64,000 bases of DNA from Larix kaempferi (Eukaryota; Streptophyta; Pinopsida; Pinales; Pinaceae), in the NCBI GenBank assembly GCA_027924585.1, contig BSBM01000600.1, positions 15,621,001-15,685,000 of the forward strand, in the 5' to 3' direction. Below the pieces are notes generated by a model that worked only from the letters and a program-made list of their open reading frames with translations, was not told the origin of the DNA and made no database searches. The position numbers and the translations under genes were made by a program. The number at the start of each line of letters is the position of its first letter. The stretch's first letter is position 1. Positions 35,249-46,263 of this stretch are shown piece by piece.

Positions 35249-36628
35249 TGTTGGTACCAAAATCTGCCCCATCAAAAAAATTTAGATTCCGGCAGTGAGT
35301 ATGTAAAGAGCCACCCCAGTTTTCGTTGCTGGAATATCCACTAGTATTTTCACCAAAGTTGTGAGTGTTCCAGTCAGCCTGGTTAGTTCTCCTCATGTCA
35401 AATCTTTAACTTGGTGAATTATGTTCAAATGTCAAATTGCTTGATAGAAGACCATTTTTCAACTGGGCATTTGGACAGTGATCAAAATCTAAGTGCTTAA
35501 CTGTGAAGAGGATCGCCAAATGGAGAAGAGACACTTGCAGAGAAGGAAATCAACCTTGGATTTGAAGAGCCCAAAATCAATATTCAGGTTCATATAATCA
35601 GCTAACAATTCCAGAGTTTGAACATTTTAAAGTTTTAAATATGCAGTCAAAGATTAATACCAGATTTCAAGGCATAAGTTGTGCAGTTCGAATTTCAGTT
35701 TTCAAAGGCAATCAAAAGGTCAGTTGGAGAATAGAGCACCTTGAGACTACAAGATTTCAAAGGACGATCATGGATGGCAGAGCTTTGGCAAGTTAGCTCT
35801 CCATATCCCGAGTTTAAAGGAATAAAATCAACATCAGTAATCAACTCCAAATTTGATGCATCTTTTTGGTGATTTGTCAACTAAATCAATAAATTCCAGA
35901 TTTTCGAGCATTGAACCAACAATCGAGGGATCAAGTGGCAGTTAAACAGAGCCTTTCCAGATCTTTTGTGATTAAATTTAGAAGTTATTTAGTTTTAGAT
36001 AGACTCAATTCCCAAAGGCTAGGAAATAGCTTGTTCTTTGTATTTTCTCTCTAAAATATTATCATTTTGAATGTAAAGAAAAGGAGGTTCCAGTCCGTGA
36101 GGCTGAGAGTTGTATGAAGTCAAGAGTCGTATACTAAAAGTCTGAAGACGTGCTCTGTAAATTTCATCTTGGAGACTTATTATCTTAATATGATTTCCCA
36201 TTTGTTTTGAACCAGGTTCTAGTTGTTTTTCAATCTGAATGCTGTGCAGTTTAGTTTAAACTGATCATGGTTATGAAATCCTTTATGATGATGTTTTTGT
36301 TATAAATGTTCATGCTATGATTTAGTTTTCAGGATTCGATGTCTGGAATGTTTTTTTGAACATGGTTCTTTATGTTAATGTGTGAATGAGTTATTAGCTC
36401 CACATAGTATCAATCTTCTTTGAACCTTGGTTATCCTGATATGATTCTTCCTTTTAGTCTGGTCATCCATTGTTATTTGCAGAGCCTGATGTAATCAACT
36501 GTCTTCTGCCTTCTCCATTTTGTAAACCATTTCTTGACCCATTACACAACCTATCCCTCAATCCAAATTCCAATTTCGTGGTGCCTAAACTTTGTGCTTA
36601 GCAGTCACTGCAAACTTTAGGACTAACA
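35249..36628 (+). mobile_element. 5' LTR of element F
   Basis: A 1,380-bp LTR with no coding content. It differs from the 3' LTR at scattered positions and shows no net length change. Confidence 0.9.
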
Positions 36629-36633
36629 TCTTT

Positions 36634-36652
36634 TGGCGCCATTTCCAGGGAA
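36634..36652 (+). other. Primer binding site of element F
   Basis: TGGCGCCATTTCCAGGGAA lies five bases after the LTR. It resembles the TGGCGCCGTTGCCGGGGA-type site of plant Athila/Tat elements (a tRNA-Asp-type primer), unlike the tRNA-Met sites of the neighbouring elements. This suggests a Ty3 partner for mobilisation. Confidence 0.8.
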
Positions 36653-36804
36653 CGGAGGAATGAAGTCATATTCCTCTGGAAAAGAATAAATTATAGATCT
36701 AACTTTGTACAGTGAACTAAAGTTAGACACATAGTACATGCTGCAATTTTTCACCGTGGTGATTCTATTGTCTGAAGATTCATTGGCAACTCCACAATTC
36801 CATA

Positions 36805-38415
36805 ATGTCAAAGGCTTTTGCTTCTATCTTGGTATGGAGGTTTGATCCACTCAATTTCTCAGTTGTTCCAGGCTTTCCAAATGCAGTACCTATCATGGAT
36901 GAGTGGGGAGATTTCCTTCCATGGTTCAGAGAAAAAAAAGATGACAATCCAACAACACATGTGTTGAAATTTCATGAAGTTATGTATCAGGTGGGAATTC
37001 ATCATGAGGATATCCTCATGAAAATGTTCATGTATTCACTTGAAGGAGATGCTCAGGAGTGGTACCGATCTTTTCCAGTTGCTAGCATTTCCTCACTGAA
37101 AGAATTCCACGCATGTTTCCAGAAACATTGTAAGTACATTTTTTCAACTGAACTTCTTTTGAAAGATTGTTGCGAATAGGTTGATTTCCATAATACAACT
37201 TCTTTATGTGATCAAACAAGTTATGATGATGAATGTAATCAAGGATGCCAAATATGTCATGCAGAAGCTGTTGTTTCAAAATTAGTTGAAGATAAAGAGG
37301 AAATATATTCAATTTTCGCTGTCAAGGAAGAATATCATAATCATTATGATAGCCAAGCTGTTGTTTTTAGTCATGTTGAAAATGATTTTAGTGATGAAAT
37401 CAACGAAGATAGTTTGGAATGTTCTCATAATGCTTTTAACAGTTTTGAAGATCAGTCTTTTGTTGAACAAACTATTGTTTTAAATCATGTTGGACATCAT
37501 TTTTGCGATGAACATCGGCCTTGTAATGAAGAAATTATTGTAGAAGTGTTTGGTTCAAATGATTCTCAAAAAGCTTATGGTTGTTTTCATGATGATATGA
37601 TGCCACAAAAGGCTTTTCAGGATTTATTGAATGAAGAAAAACATGAACCTTCAGCATCATCATTGGAAATTTTTCAGAATGCTCCACTTTATGATGAATA
37701 TGATGAAGACATTGAAGTTCTAGATTGGGAATTCCATGATCGGCAACAACCAATTGTGGGTGAAATATATTTCAATATTTATATTGAACAAGAAAAAGTT
37801 CTGAATTGCTTTGACTCTCAAATTGATAGCAACCAGATTGTAGATACTTTGAACATAATATTAGATGTGTCTAATAGACATGGTCGTGATAACTTTGCTG
37901 CTCAAAACCATTATGAAGATATGCCTATTTTTGATAAGTATGAAGACGAGTTAGAAGAGCAGCTTGCACATCTTTCTTCTTCACCAGTTGTTGAGCATCA
38001 GTCTCCATAAATTAGCAAACTTGTATCTACCATTTTTGAATCTGAATATGAAGGAGACACTAAAGAAAATGAGGTTATTATAGCTGAAGATAAGGGAAGC
38101 AATTTCTTGTTTTCTGCTTCTTCATTTGCAACATTTCAAGAACAGAAGTCTGATATCTTCCATGGAGCATAAAATATATAGAGGCAACATTCTCTTTTAG
38201 ATCAACTGGTAATTTTTCATGATCCTGTGGCCGCATATTTGGATAGTTTTTCAAGTCTAAATCCTTTATTATTTTTTCACTGGGAATGCGAGGCCCAATT
38301 GTCTAGTGAGTCACAGATTTCTCTTCAAGACTTCTTTATGAAAAAACAAATGAAAAAGTTTCACCTAGCTGATCAGATACTTTCACGGTTTTATTGGAAA
38401 TACCATTATACATGA
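36805..38415 (+). pseudogene. Element F Gag-like protein, four in-frame stops
   Basis: From ATG 36805 one frame runs 536 codons to TGA 38413-38415. It is broken only by stops at 37177, 38008, 38170 and about 38179, and no frameshift is seen. The first 124 residues resemble a retrotransposon Gag core (LKFHEVMYQVGIHHED, MYSLEGDAQEWYRSFP, LKEFHACFQKHCKYIF). The remainder is very acidic, with CQICHAEAV and no zinc knuckle. No enzyme domain follows. Retention of frame over 1.6 kb suggests that the coding product mattered until recently. Confidence 0.8.
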
Positions 38416-38818
38416 GGAAGATGAATTCAACTGGTTAGATGAATTTATGACCTGTATAGAAATAAGCTCAATAAATGAGCATTTGTGTTTGCTTTGGTTT
38501 CAGTCTGTAATATAGTTTGTTTTCAACTTATTATGGTGTCCAATAGTCCAGATGAGTGTACAGTAGATCAACATAAGACTCCATCACCCAATGGATAAAA
38601 GGCACGGGCGCTTCTTATTCTCACTTGCAAAGCAGTTTTGGTTTGCAGAGCAAGGTCATTTAAGAGTTTGATGAGCAAAACAAATTGCAACTTTTGATTT
38701 GCAATAAATGATGAGCAGGACAAGTTGCAGATGTCAGAGATTGTTTCATGAAGAAGGTATGGGGTCTACATGTTCTTGGAGCCTCGCAGGGAGGACTCCA
38801 TCCCCAATCAGAGCTAGA

Positions 38819-40198
38819 TGTTGGTACCAAAATCTGCCCCATAAAAAAAATTTAGATTCTGACAGCGCGTATGTAAAGAGCCACCCCAGTTTTCGTTGTC
38901 GGAATGTCCACTGATATTTTCACCAAAGTTGTGAGTGTTCCAGTCAGCCTGGTTAGTTCTCCTCATGTCAAATCTTTAACTTGGTGAATTCTGTTCAAAT
39001 GCCAAATTTCTTGATAGAAGACCATTTGTCAACCGGTCGTTTGGACAGTGATCAAAATCTAAGTGCCTAACTATCAAGAGGATCACCAAATGGAGAAGAG
39101 ACACTTGCAGAGAAGGCAATCAATATTGGATTTAAAGAGCCCAAAACCAATATTCAGGTTCATATAATCAACTAACAATTCCAGAGTTTGAACATTTTAA
39201 AGTTTTAAATCTATAGTCAAAGATTAATACCAGATTTCAAGGCATAAGTTGTGTAGTTTGAATTTCAGTTTTCAAAGGCAATCAAAAGGTCAGTTGGAGA
39301 ATAGAGCACCTTGAGATTACAAGATTTCAAAGGACGATGATGGATGGTATATCTTTGGCAAATTATCTCTCCATATCCCGAGTTTAAAGGAATAAAATCA
39401 ACATCAGTAACCGACTCCAAATTTGATGCATCTTTTGGGTAATTTGTCAATTAAATCAACAAATTCTAGATTTTCAAGCATTGAACCAGCAATCGAGGTA
39501 TCAACTGGAAGTTAAACAGAGTCTTTCCAAATATTTTGTGATTAAGTTTAGAAGTCATTTATTTTTATATAGACTCAATTCCCAAAGGCTAGGCAATAGC
39601 TTGTTCTTTGTATTTTCTCTATAAAATATTATCATTTTGAATGTAAAGAAACAGAGGTTCCAGCCCGTGAGGCTGAGAGTTGTATGAAGTCAAGAGCCGT
39701 ATACTGAAAGTCTGAAGACATGCTCTGTAAATTTCATATTGGAGACTTATTATTTGAAGATGATTTCCCATCTGTTTTGAGCCAGGTTCTAGTTGTTTTT
39801 CAATATGAATGCTATGTAGTTTAGTTTAAACTGATCATGGTTATGAAATCCTTTATGATGATGTTTTTGTTATAAATGCTCATGCTATGATTTAGTTTTC
39901 AGGATTCGATGTCTGGAATGTTTTTTTGAACATGGTTCTTTATGTTAATATGTGAATGAGTTGTTAGCTCCACATATTACCAATCTTCTTTGAACCTTGG
40001 TTATCTTGATATGATTCTTCCTTTTAGTTTGGTCATCCATTGTTATTTGCAAAGCCTGATGTAATCAGTTGTATTATGCTTTATCCATTTTGTAAACCAT
40101 TTCTTGACCCATTACACAACCTATCCTACAATCCAAATGCCAATTTCATGGTGCCTAAACTTTGTGCTTAGTAGTCAGTGCAAACTTTAGGACTAACA
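38819..40198 (+). mobile_element. 3' LTR of element F
   Basis: Same termini and length as 35249-36628. The purine-rich stretch before it (GCAGGGAGGA, about 38785) is not directly adjacent, so the PPT is uncertain. Confidence 0.9.
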
Positions 40199-40203
40199 CC
40201 TTG

Positions 40204-40274
40204 TTCAAGTGAGGGTTATGTTTTGCAATTTTCTTCAAAGTTCTCCTTTCGTCCCCATAGTTGTCCAATACCAT
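40204..40274 (-). pseudogene. Start of the element G ORF
   Basis: On the minus strand an ATG (40274-40272) follows the PBS directly and reads MVLDNYGDERRTLKKI before reaching the F insertion. The frame beyond F is shifted relative to RLELDSWELEE. A start codon abutting the PBS is compact but not rare in Ty3-related elements. Confidence 0.5.
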
Positions 40275-40286
40275 GCTCTGATACCA
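40275..40286 (-). other. Primer binding site of element G
   Basis: GCTCTGATACCA is the exact reverse complement of TGGTATCAGAGC. It is one base from the LTR end and fixes the orientation of G as minus. Confidence 0.92.
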
Positions 40287-40287
40287 C

Positions 40288-42489
40288 TGTAATATCCCCA
40301 ATCAGAAATTAGGAATATTATCTCCAAGGTTCCAACTTTGATTATGTTGATTTTCAACTTTTTTCCAAACAATGGCTTATGAAGGCTTATGAGATGTTCT
40401 TGTTCAACAACAATGGAGTGTATGTATATTTAAGATGTTCATTAAATGCGTGCATATCATTAATGTGTTTATGTTCCACTGATATGTGTCCAAAATCATA
40501 TCTGATATAAAATTGGAAACCGGTAAAGAAACTAGGAACACTAGTTCAATTTTGGCCACACCGAACACAGGGTTTCCAACTCTTCCCAAACACTACCAGA
40601 GTGAATCGAATTATCCAAATATCAATTTAATGGACTCAAATAGACTAAAATTAAACTATCTGACCCACTTATAGGCTCCATATAACTTCCAAAATAAGTA
40701 TGAAAGACACCCTCTCAAGACTAGTGAGAAACTAGCTCGATTCTCCCCACATTGGAATACTAGTTTTTCAACTTGACTCAAACACTTCCTAATCAGCCCA
40801 AATATTCCCAAACAGCTCCAATTCGACCCTAAGACTCCTAAATCAACACAAATAACTTACTAACAGACTTTAGGGAGCTGATATGATATTTTTATACACT
40901 TTGTCTTGAGATTGCTTAACCATACTAGCATATTTGCACATAAATAATCTATAAACTTGAACATTGAACACCATGTGATGAAAGGCACTGTAAATATTTA
41001 TTATGAATGTATAGAAACAATAAATATAATGATTACAACAATATATGTCTCTTACAACAACTCTAAATCCAAGAAATACAGAGATATAAATGTAGAGGTG
41101 TGCCCCTCCACCATAAGAGATGCCGAATAGAGTAGATTCAATAAAATGATGATATATTGGGCATACAGAAACCTTTTTGAATGAAAAAAAAGTGTCTCCC
41201 ACTAGAAACGACACTTTGAATGCAATGGAAGAAGTCTCACATCCGATAAATTCTCATAAGTGTCGAAACTAGAACCTTCATTCCGACCCTCCTTCACTGA
41301 TCCAAGCTCTAAATCAACAAGAAACACTTACAAATGATAGAGAAGCCTCCAAAATTGAGCCCTTTGTCACATATTAGTCATATAATTCCCAAGAATGAAC
41401 TCTACAAGTGAAAATGGATCCAATGGTGGGCCCTCCTCAGCAAGAACCCAAAAATCCAACACCAAAATGCTCGAAAACACCATAAACCTTTGCTGCTACA
41501 ACTTGAAATTCCAAACACTTGTAGATAAATTCGAACCAGAAATAGGACAAGATCTAAACCTACATCAACTAAAGCTCACTTGAGAAATCTAAGTGATTCC
41601 TCCTCACCTCTCTCTCATTCACATGAAGTACAATTGAGAAATCTGAGTGATTTCTCCCCTCTTGCTAGCTAGGGTGGAATCTTTCACCACCGAAACTAGT
41701 TATGTAGCAAGGGGCACACATCCCATGATTGAGAAGTTCAATGGATATCCAATACCAAAATTCAAATGACCAAAATCCCATTTACTTGTCTCTTCACCCT
41801 TTTTATAAATCTTCATGGAGCATTTCCCCCTCATTCTAGAATTCTCTCACAAATATTTAATAATATATATATAAATGTTATTTTTATGAGAGAATGACAC
41901 CTTGGGACTCATTTACTTTCTCTCTAATGTTATTTTGCCAAATAATAACTTCATCTACCTTGGACATTGGAATTAGAGGCTTAGCTTTAATTTGGGGAAG
42001 TTACACTAACATGTGGACCCACTCCTCTCCTCTGGTGCCCTCCTTGGCTAAACTTAGGACCTGCAATATGTCATAGGTTGTCATAAGTTGTCATAATATG
42101 TCATAAGAGCTTATTATTGCCATAAGTTGTCATAGATGTCATAGGCTGTCAAAGATTTGCTATTTTTAGCCCGGGGAGTTACAACACATGAGATGCCTCC
42201 ATGATAGTATTCCTTCCACCTTGGATGGGAGTTACACCACATATTTGGATTCATTCCACCATTAATGCACCCTCCTTGTCCAAATTATCTCAAAATATTA
42301 ATAAAATTGATTTTTAGAAGAGAATGATTCTTTGCTCCATAGATTTTTCCCTTGGACCTTGGTTTTCCATAGTGCATTGTGACCCCAATTCACCACTTTA
42401 TTATTCTTCTTTAATTTTTCCAAGTGACTTTAGACCATTGAATTCCCTAGAAATGGAGTGGTCCATAGTAGAAATATGGGGACATTACA
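40288..42489 (-). mobile_element. 5' LTR of element G
   Basis: A 2,202-bp LTR running on the plus strand from TGTAATATCCCC to GGGGACATTACA, near-perfect inverted termini. The GTCATAAGTT-type repeats recur at 42068-42150. Relative to the left LTR it has a short extra segment near 42320-42345. Confidence 0.88.
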
Positions 42490-43548
42490 TGGCTTTTGAG
42501 CCTTCGTCCAATTTCTTCCAGAGCCAACAACTTCCCTTTATGTTTCTCCAAGTCTTTTAGCCTTGTTAGTTCTTGATCATCAAATACCCTAGATGATTCT
42601 AATAAAAAATAACCACCAACTCAGTTTCCACCACTACAAGATCAACATGTCTTTCTTATTTTCCTTTTCGCCTCCATTCCATTAATAGACCTTTAATTCT
42701 TTTAATATTGGAAGCAAACTAAAGCATAATAGATTCACCACTATCCCAATCAAGAATACAATTTGAAGTGACGAGATTTTGAAATTGCTCCTCGACCAAC
42801 CAAGAATGGTTGAATTTGAAAGGAGCAGGAGGCTTCTTATCCTCTTTTTTTTTTTTTTTTTTTGGTTGGAGGAGAATAAGTTGATAGTCGAATGAACCAC
42901 CCGCCCTGACCCAAGTATGTATTCTCTCCACATATTCAATCAATTGCTCAGACAATAAAAACAAATTTGAATGTTTTGAAATGCTGGCCTTCCCTCGTCT
43001 AAAATTCCTCCAAGTGGGTATCGACTAGATTGGTTCCAAATCATTGAGTTTTTGCTTTGAGATTATATGAGAAAATAATTCTTACAATGGATCTTGTCTA
43101 GCTTATTCACCCCACACCTCTCATGGTGAGAAGTTTAAATATCCTCCACAATTAGATTACTTCCTTCCAAATATCCTTGACTGTGAAGATTCTCCCAAAA
43201 GACCTTTCAATCACTATAATGCCCTTATAGATTAAGTATTTTGAAAGTTTTCCTAAGGTCTTTTGCAACCCCTTCAATAAGTAAACTAGTCTGAACATTG
43301 CTGGAAGAGACCACTTTGAAATTTGAGTTCCAACTTGACAGAAGTCCACCCGAAAGGGAAACAACATTGATAGTACAAAAATGCCAATATTTTTAAATAG
43401 CATAAACAATTTCAATTGCTTTTGAACCAACACACATTGTCTCTTGAAGAAGGACAATGTTTAGATGATAAACACAAAATAACCACTCGAGGGCTTGAGA
43501 TTTCTGGGCACCCCCCACCCCACGAATATTTAGAGAGAGGACAATCAT
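42490..43548 (-). pseudogene. L1 LINE ORF2, endonuclease region, degraded
   Basis: The start ATG (43548) overlaps the ORF1 stop. The first residues, MIVLSLNIRGVGG followed by LNIVLLQET, are the apurinic-endonuclease-like N-terminus of L1 ORF2. Many stops and shifts follow; a T20 run at about 42844-42863 lies inside. The last part reads LEKHKGKLLALEEIGRRLK and continues in frame at 12526 after removal of the nest. The RT domain is not in the window. Confidence 0.8.
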
Positions 43549-45094
43549 GATGTCACCTTCTTTGGGGGCTTACCTACTCTAAGAACCCCATTGATTGTGA
43601 GTTGTTTTCCCTTTTGCACTTCCTTTGATGTCCTAGATTTCACTTTGGAAATAAAGGATTTCCTTGCAGAAAGTTGAGGCTTCTCTAATAACGACCCTAA
43701 ACATCCTTCAACTTCTCCCTTCTCCTCCCCTTCAACATATTTTTTGGATCTAAGATGATAGTGAGATGTCACTATAGAATAATTTAGTTTTGAAAAGGAT
43801 AGAGAGTGTACGGTCCTAGGGCAGGCTTTAGAGGTCTCTTGAGAAATAGTAACGAGACTCTTTGAAGAATTCGAAGGTTCTAGGAAAATAGCAAGCTCAT
43901 AAACCCCATCTTCATTAGAGATATGATTATCCTTAGCGAGAACTTGAGAGATAGTTGTAGGATGGCACATACCTTGATTAGCCTCATGTCTAGGAGTTTT
44001 CAATGTCATTTGATGCTCGATATGCTTATGCATTGAAGCTAGTTCAACCACAGAATTTGGATCGAGGACAAGTGATTCCGTAAGCAAAGGGACCTTTGAT
44101 GAGGGCTCCTCACCTAAATCCTCCCCAACAAAAATATTCTTTGCTTCTTTCCCCATACTTTCTTTTGAGATTTTCCATCCTTTTTTGAATAGTTTTGACA
44201 TAAATGCCCAACTTCGTGGAAGAGGGAGCATCGAAAGGGTAACCGCTAATAATCAAAGGGTTGTATGGTGGAACCCAACATCCATTCCAATTTTATTACC
44301 CCCAACAGTCCTTTGGACAAATCCAATTCTACTAACACTTTGGCCATTCTTCTTTAAGGAAGAAGATCAAAATTTTCTTCTGTCACTATAAACTTCCCTA
44401 ACAAATTGCCAATATCTTTCAAAACTAGCTTCAACTATAGTTTGAGAGGAAGTCCCGGAAGGAGGACCAATATGTGTTGTATGACTAAGGGTTCCTTTCT
44501 GGGAACAAAGGTTGGATTCCATCGCTTAATAACCAAACTTGACTGTCCTCATATCCAATATTTGGATGTAATCTTCTCCACTTCCGCCAGGGAACAAAAT
44601 AAAAAAAAACATAACAAACCTTTTATGAGGATATAAAAAATAGGGATATAGCCTAATACCTCCTTCAAACTTGCATCTACCCAAGCTTGTAACAAATCCA
44701 TTTTCAACAATTTTCCCATAAAACTACTGATGAGAGCATGGGTAGAAAGCTCCTCAACCCTCTCCATCCTAACATCATGGCCAAGCACCAATTTGACCTT
44801 TTCAACCCATGAATGAATACACTTTAGGTTCCAACTTAGTTTGTTTGGGTTGCCTGCAACCTGTACTGAGGGTGAAAGGCGATCTACACCATGAACTGAA
44901 GGAATTTCATGACCATTAACCTGTTGCCTCGGAGAGGGCATGATGCAAGATTGAGCATTGGACGTTGGATCAAGCAGTCTATCATTGGAATGTGAATAGT
45001 CGAGACTGTTTGACATATTACCCTTTCCATTTGTCATCCGACCACCTGCACTCTTGTTACGATGCGTACCCTTTAGACCCCCTTGAAGGCACAT
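43545..45094 (-). pseudogene. L1 LINE ORF1 (DUF4283-like), degraded
   Basis: Two main minus-strand frames (44549-45094 and 43545-44231). The first ends in a DUF4283-like Gag domain (LSTHALISSFMGKLLKMD). Between them, in other frames, are pieces resembling the continuing domain (KEPLVIQHILVLLPGLPL, MAKVLVELDLSKGL). A degraded zinc knuckle starts the second frame. The C-terminal part is Lys/Ser-rich. The stop TGA at 43547-43545 overlaps the ORF2 ATG. The first ATG is 45094; an upstream TTG is open. Confidence 0.75.
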
Positions 45095-45106
45095 ATACAA
45101 TGCCAA

Positions 45107-45637
45107 ACCTCAAGGAGCTCTTCATGAGTTATGAATATTGCTGATGAGGTCAACCGATCTTCATCGCTGTCTCCATAATCCACTTACTCTTCCTCCATCA
45201 AGAATCAACATCTTACCAACATCATTGGATTCAAATGGTCTCAATATGCATTGGCCCATCCCATTTTCAAATGATGTTAAAAAAATGTAAAAATCTCTAT
45301 CAACCTCAGACTTCAGACTAAAATAACACAAAGAATAGGTTCAACCTATTGGCAAATATATAGCCGAAGTTTATGGAAAATGATAAATATCATTCAGCAC
45401 ATTGCTATGTTGAAGCGAGCTATGCTCTAGATAAACGATAGGAGTATTGTGTTTCCATGTTGGGTGTGGCATACGTACAATAGAAACAGCTATACAATGC
45501 TCTACGAATGTATGCACTTCGAGATGCCACATTTTATTCCAAACAGCGTGGCGCCGTTAGTGTGCATTAGTTAAGCTGGATCACTATCCGCACCCCAAAT
45601 TTAGAAACCTCGCTTCGCATCGTGTCTATGCCACCGT
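45107..45637. other. Upstream region of the host gene; L1 5' end
   Basis: This is sequence between the L1 5' end (exact border unclear) and the host start codon. AT-rich TATATA at about 45356 and TATACAAT near 45491 are possible but unsupported promoter elements. The last 100 bases are less AT-rich, as in a plant 5' UTR. Confidence 0.3.
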
Positions 45638-46263
45638 ATGGAGGGAAGGAAGCCGGAGGTGAATTTGAATTTCGAAGGAGAGGAAGACTGGGATGTAGAC
45701 CTGATACAGGAGCTCGTTCGCAAAGAGGAGGAAGCCATTGCTGCCAAAAGAGCGGCCACACAGGATCAGGCGTTTTCGCAGCAGCTAACAAACCCTAAGT
45801 TTCATGGCTTTAACTTGCCCTCTGCATCGAACAACATCATTAATCCAGGCCATTTGGATAGCTTGGACGCATCCCTCTACAGTTTTTCACCGCCTCGCGG
45901 GTTCAACGACGTGAAGCCGATCATTGAATCCCATAAACCTCAAGACCTTCATAGTCAATTAGGTTTTCGAATCAAAACTTCCACTCAAGGCAAGTTGAGA
46001 ACAGAGCCTAGCACTTCCTCTCAGATTAACAAAAATGTCTGCACATTAGAGGTATTAGTCGTTTTTATATGTTTAATTGGCTTCAGTTGAATCATATTTC
46101 AGTGTTAAAATGAAAGAATTTTACTGTCGTGTTCACATTATATATTTTTATATGTCGTTCAGTTTTAAAATGAATGAATTCTACTGTTGTTTTCACATTA
46201 TTTATTTTTATATGTCATTGGCAGAGGGAGGTTGAGCGCCTCTCCGACCAGCTATTGTTCCAG
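45638..46263 (+). CDS. Host gene, exons 1-2; candidate ATRIP homologue SUV2 (5' end only)
   Basis: Exon 1 (45638-46051, 138 codons) begins MEGRKPEVNLNFEGEEDW and ends at an AG/GTATTA donor in phase 0. Exon 2 (46225-46263) follows a CATTGGCAG acceptor, encodes REVERLSDQLLFQ and ends at a CAG/GTATGC donor, again phase 0. An acidic N-terminal segment (EEDWDVDLIQELV), a YSFSPPRG motif and a starting coiled coil fit the N-terminus of plant SUV2/ATRIP, the ATR-partner protein of the replication-stress checkpoint, which binds RPA through an acidic motif. Identification is from remembered family character only. The gene lacks any TE signature, unlike everything round it. Later exons were not found in the remaining 17.7 kb, so either a very long intron or a truncated gene copy is implied. 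Confidence 0.5.
46099..46218 (+). repeat. 60-bp tandem duplication in intron 1
   Basis: Two diverged copies in exact 60-base register (46099-46158 and 46159-46218), each containing TTTTAAAATGAA-like and TTCACATTAT segments. They fill most of the 173-bp intron and end at the branch/acceptor region. Confidence 0.8.

Larger units (their letters stand above)
35249..40198 (+). mobile_element. Gag-only LTR element F
   Basis: Two LTRs of equal length (1,380 bp; 35249-36628 and 38819-40198) start TGTTGGTACCAAAATC and end TTTAGGACTAACA. The flanks CCTTC (35244-35248) and CCTTG (40199-40203) are a TSD with one mismatch. The PBS is TGGCGCCATTTCC. The internal region is only 2.2 kb and carries one Gag-like reading frame and no protease, RT or integrase. 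The layout matches the TR-GAG class of non-autonomous plant elements. It lies inside element G. Confidence 0.9.
12527..42489 (-). mobile_element. Retroelement G, pol-less, split by nested insertions
   Basis: Two ~2.2-kb LTRs (12527-14698 and 40288-42489) face the same way, with PBS inside the right one and PPT inside the left one, so the element reads on the minus strand. Flanks TGGAT (12522-12526) and TGGCT (42490-42494) form a TSD with one mismatch, inside an L1 ORF2 whose frame rejoins. Own internal sequence is only about 2.8 kb (14699-16689, 34531-35243, 40204-40287); the rest is elements A, B and F. No protease, RT or integrase motif was found, so it is LARD-like and depended on another element for mobilisation. 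Confidence 0.85.

Noticed and set aside
42844-42863. T20 run as a retroposon tail
   Set aside because: It lies within decayed L1 ORF2 without a TSD or a distinct flanking element; more likely slippage.
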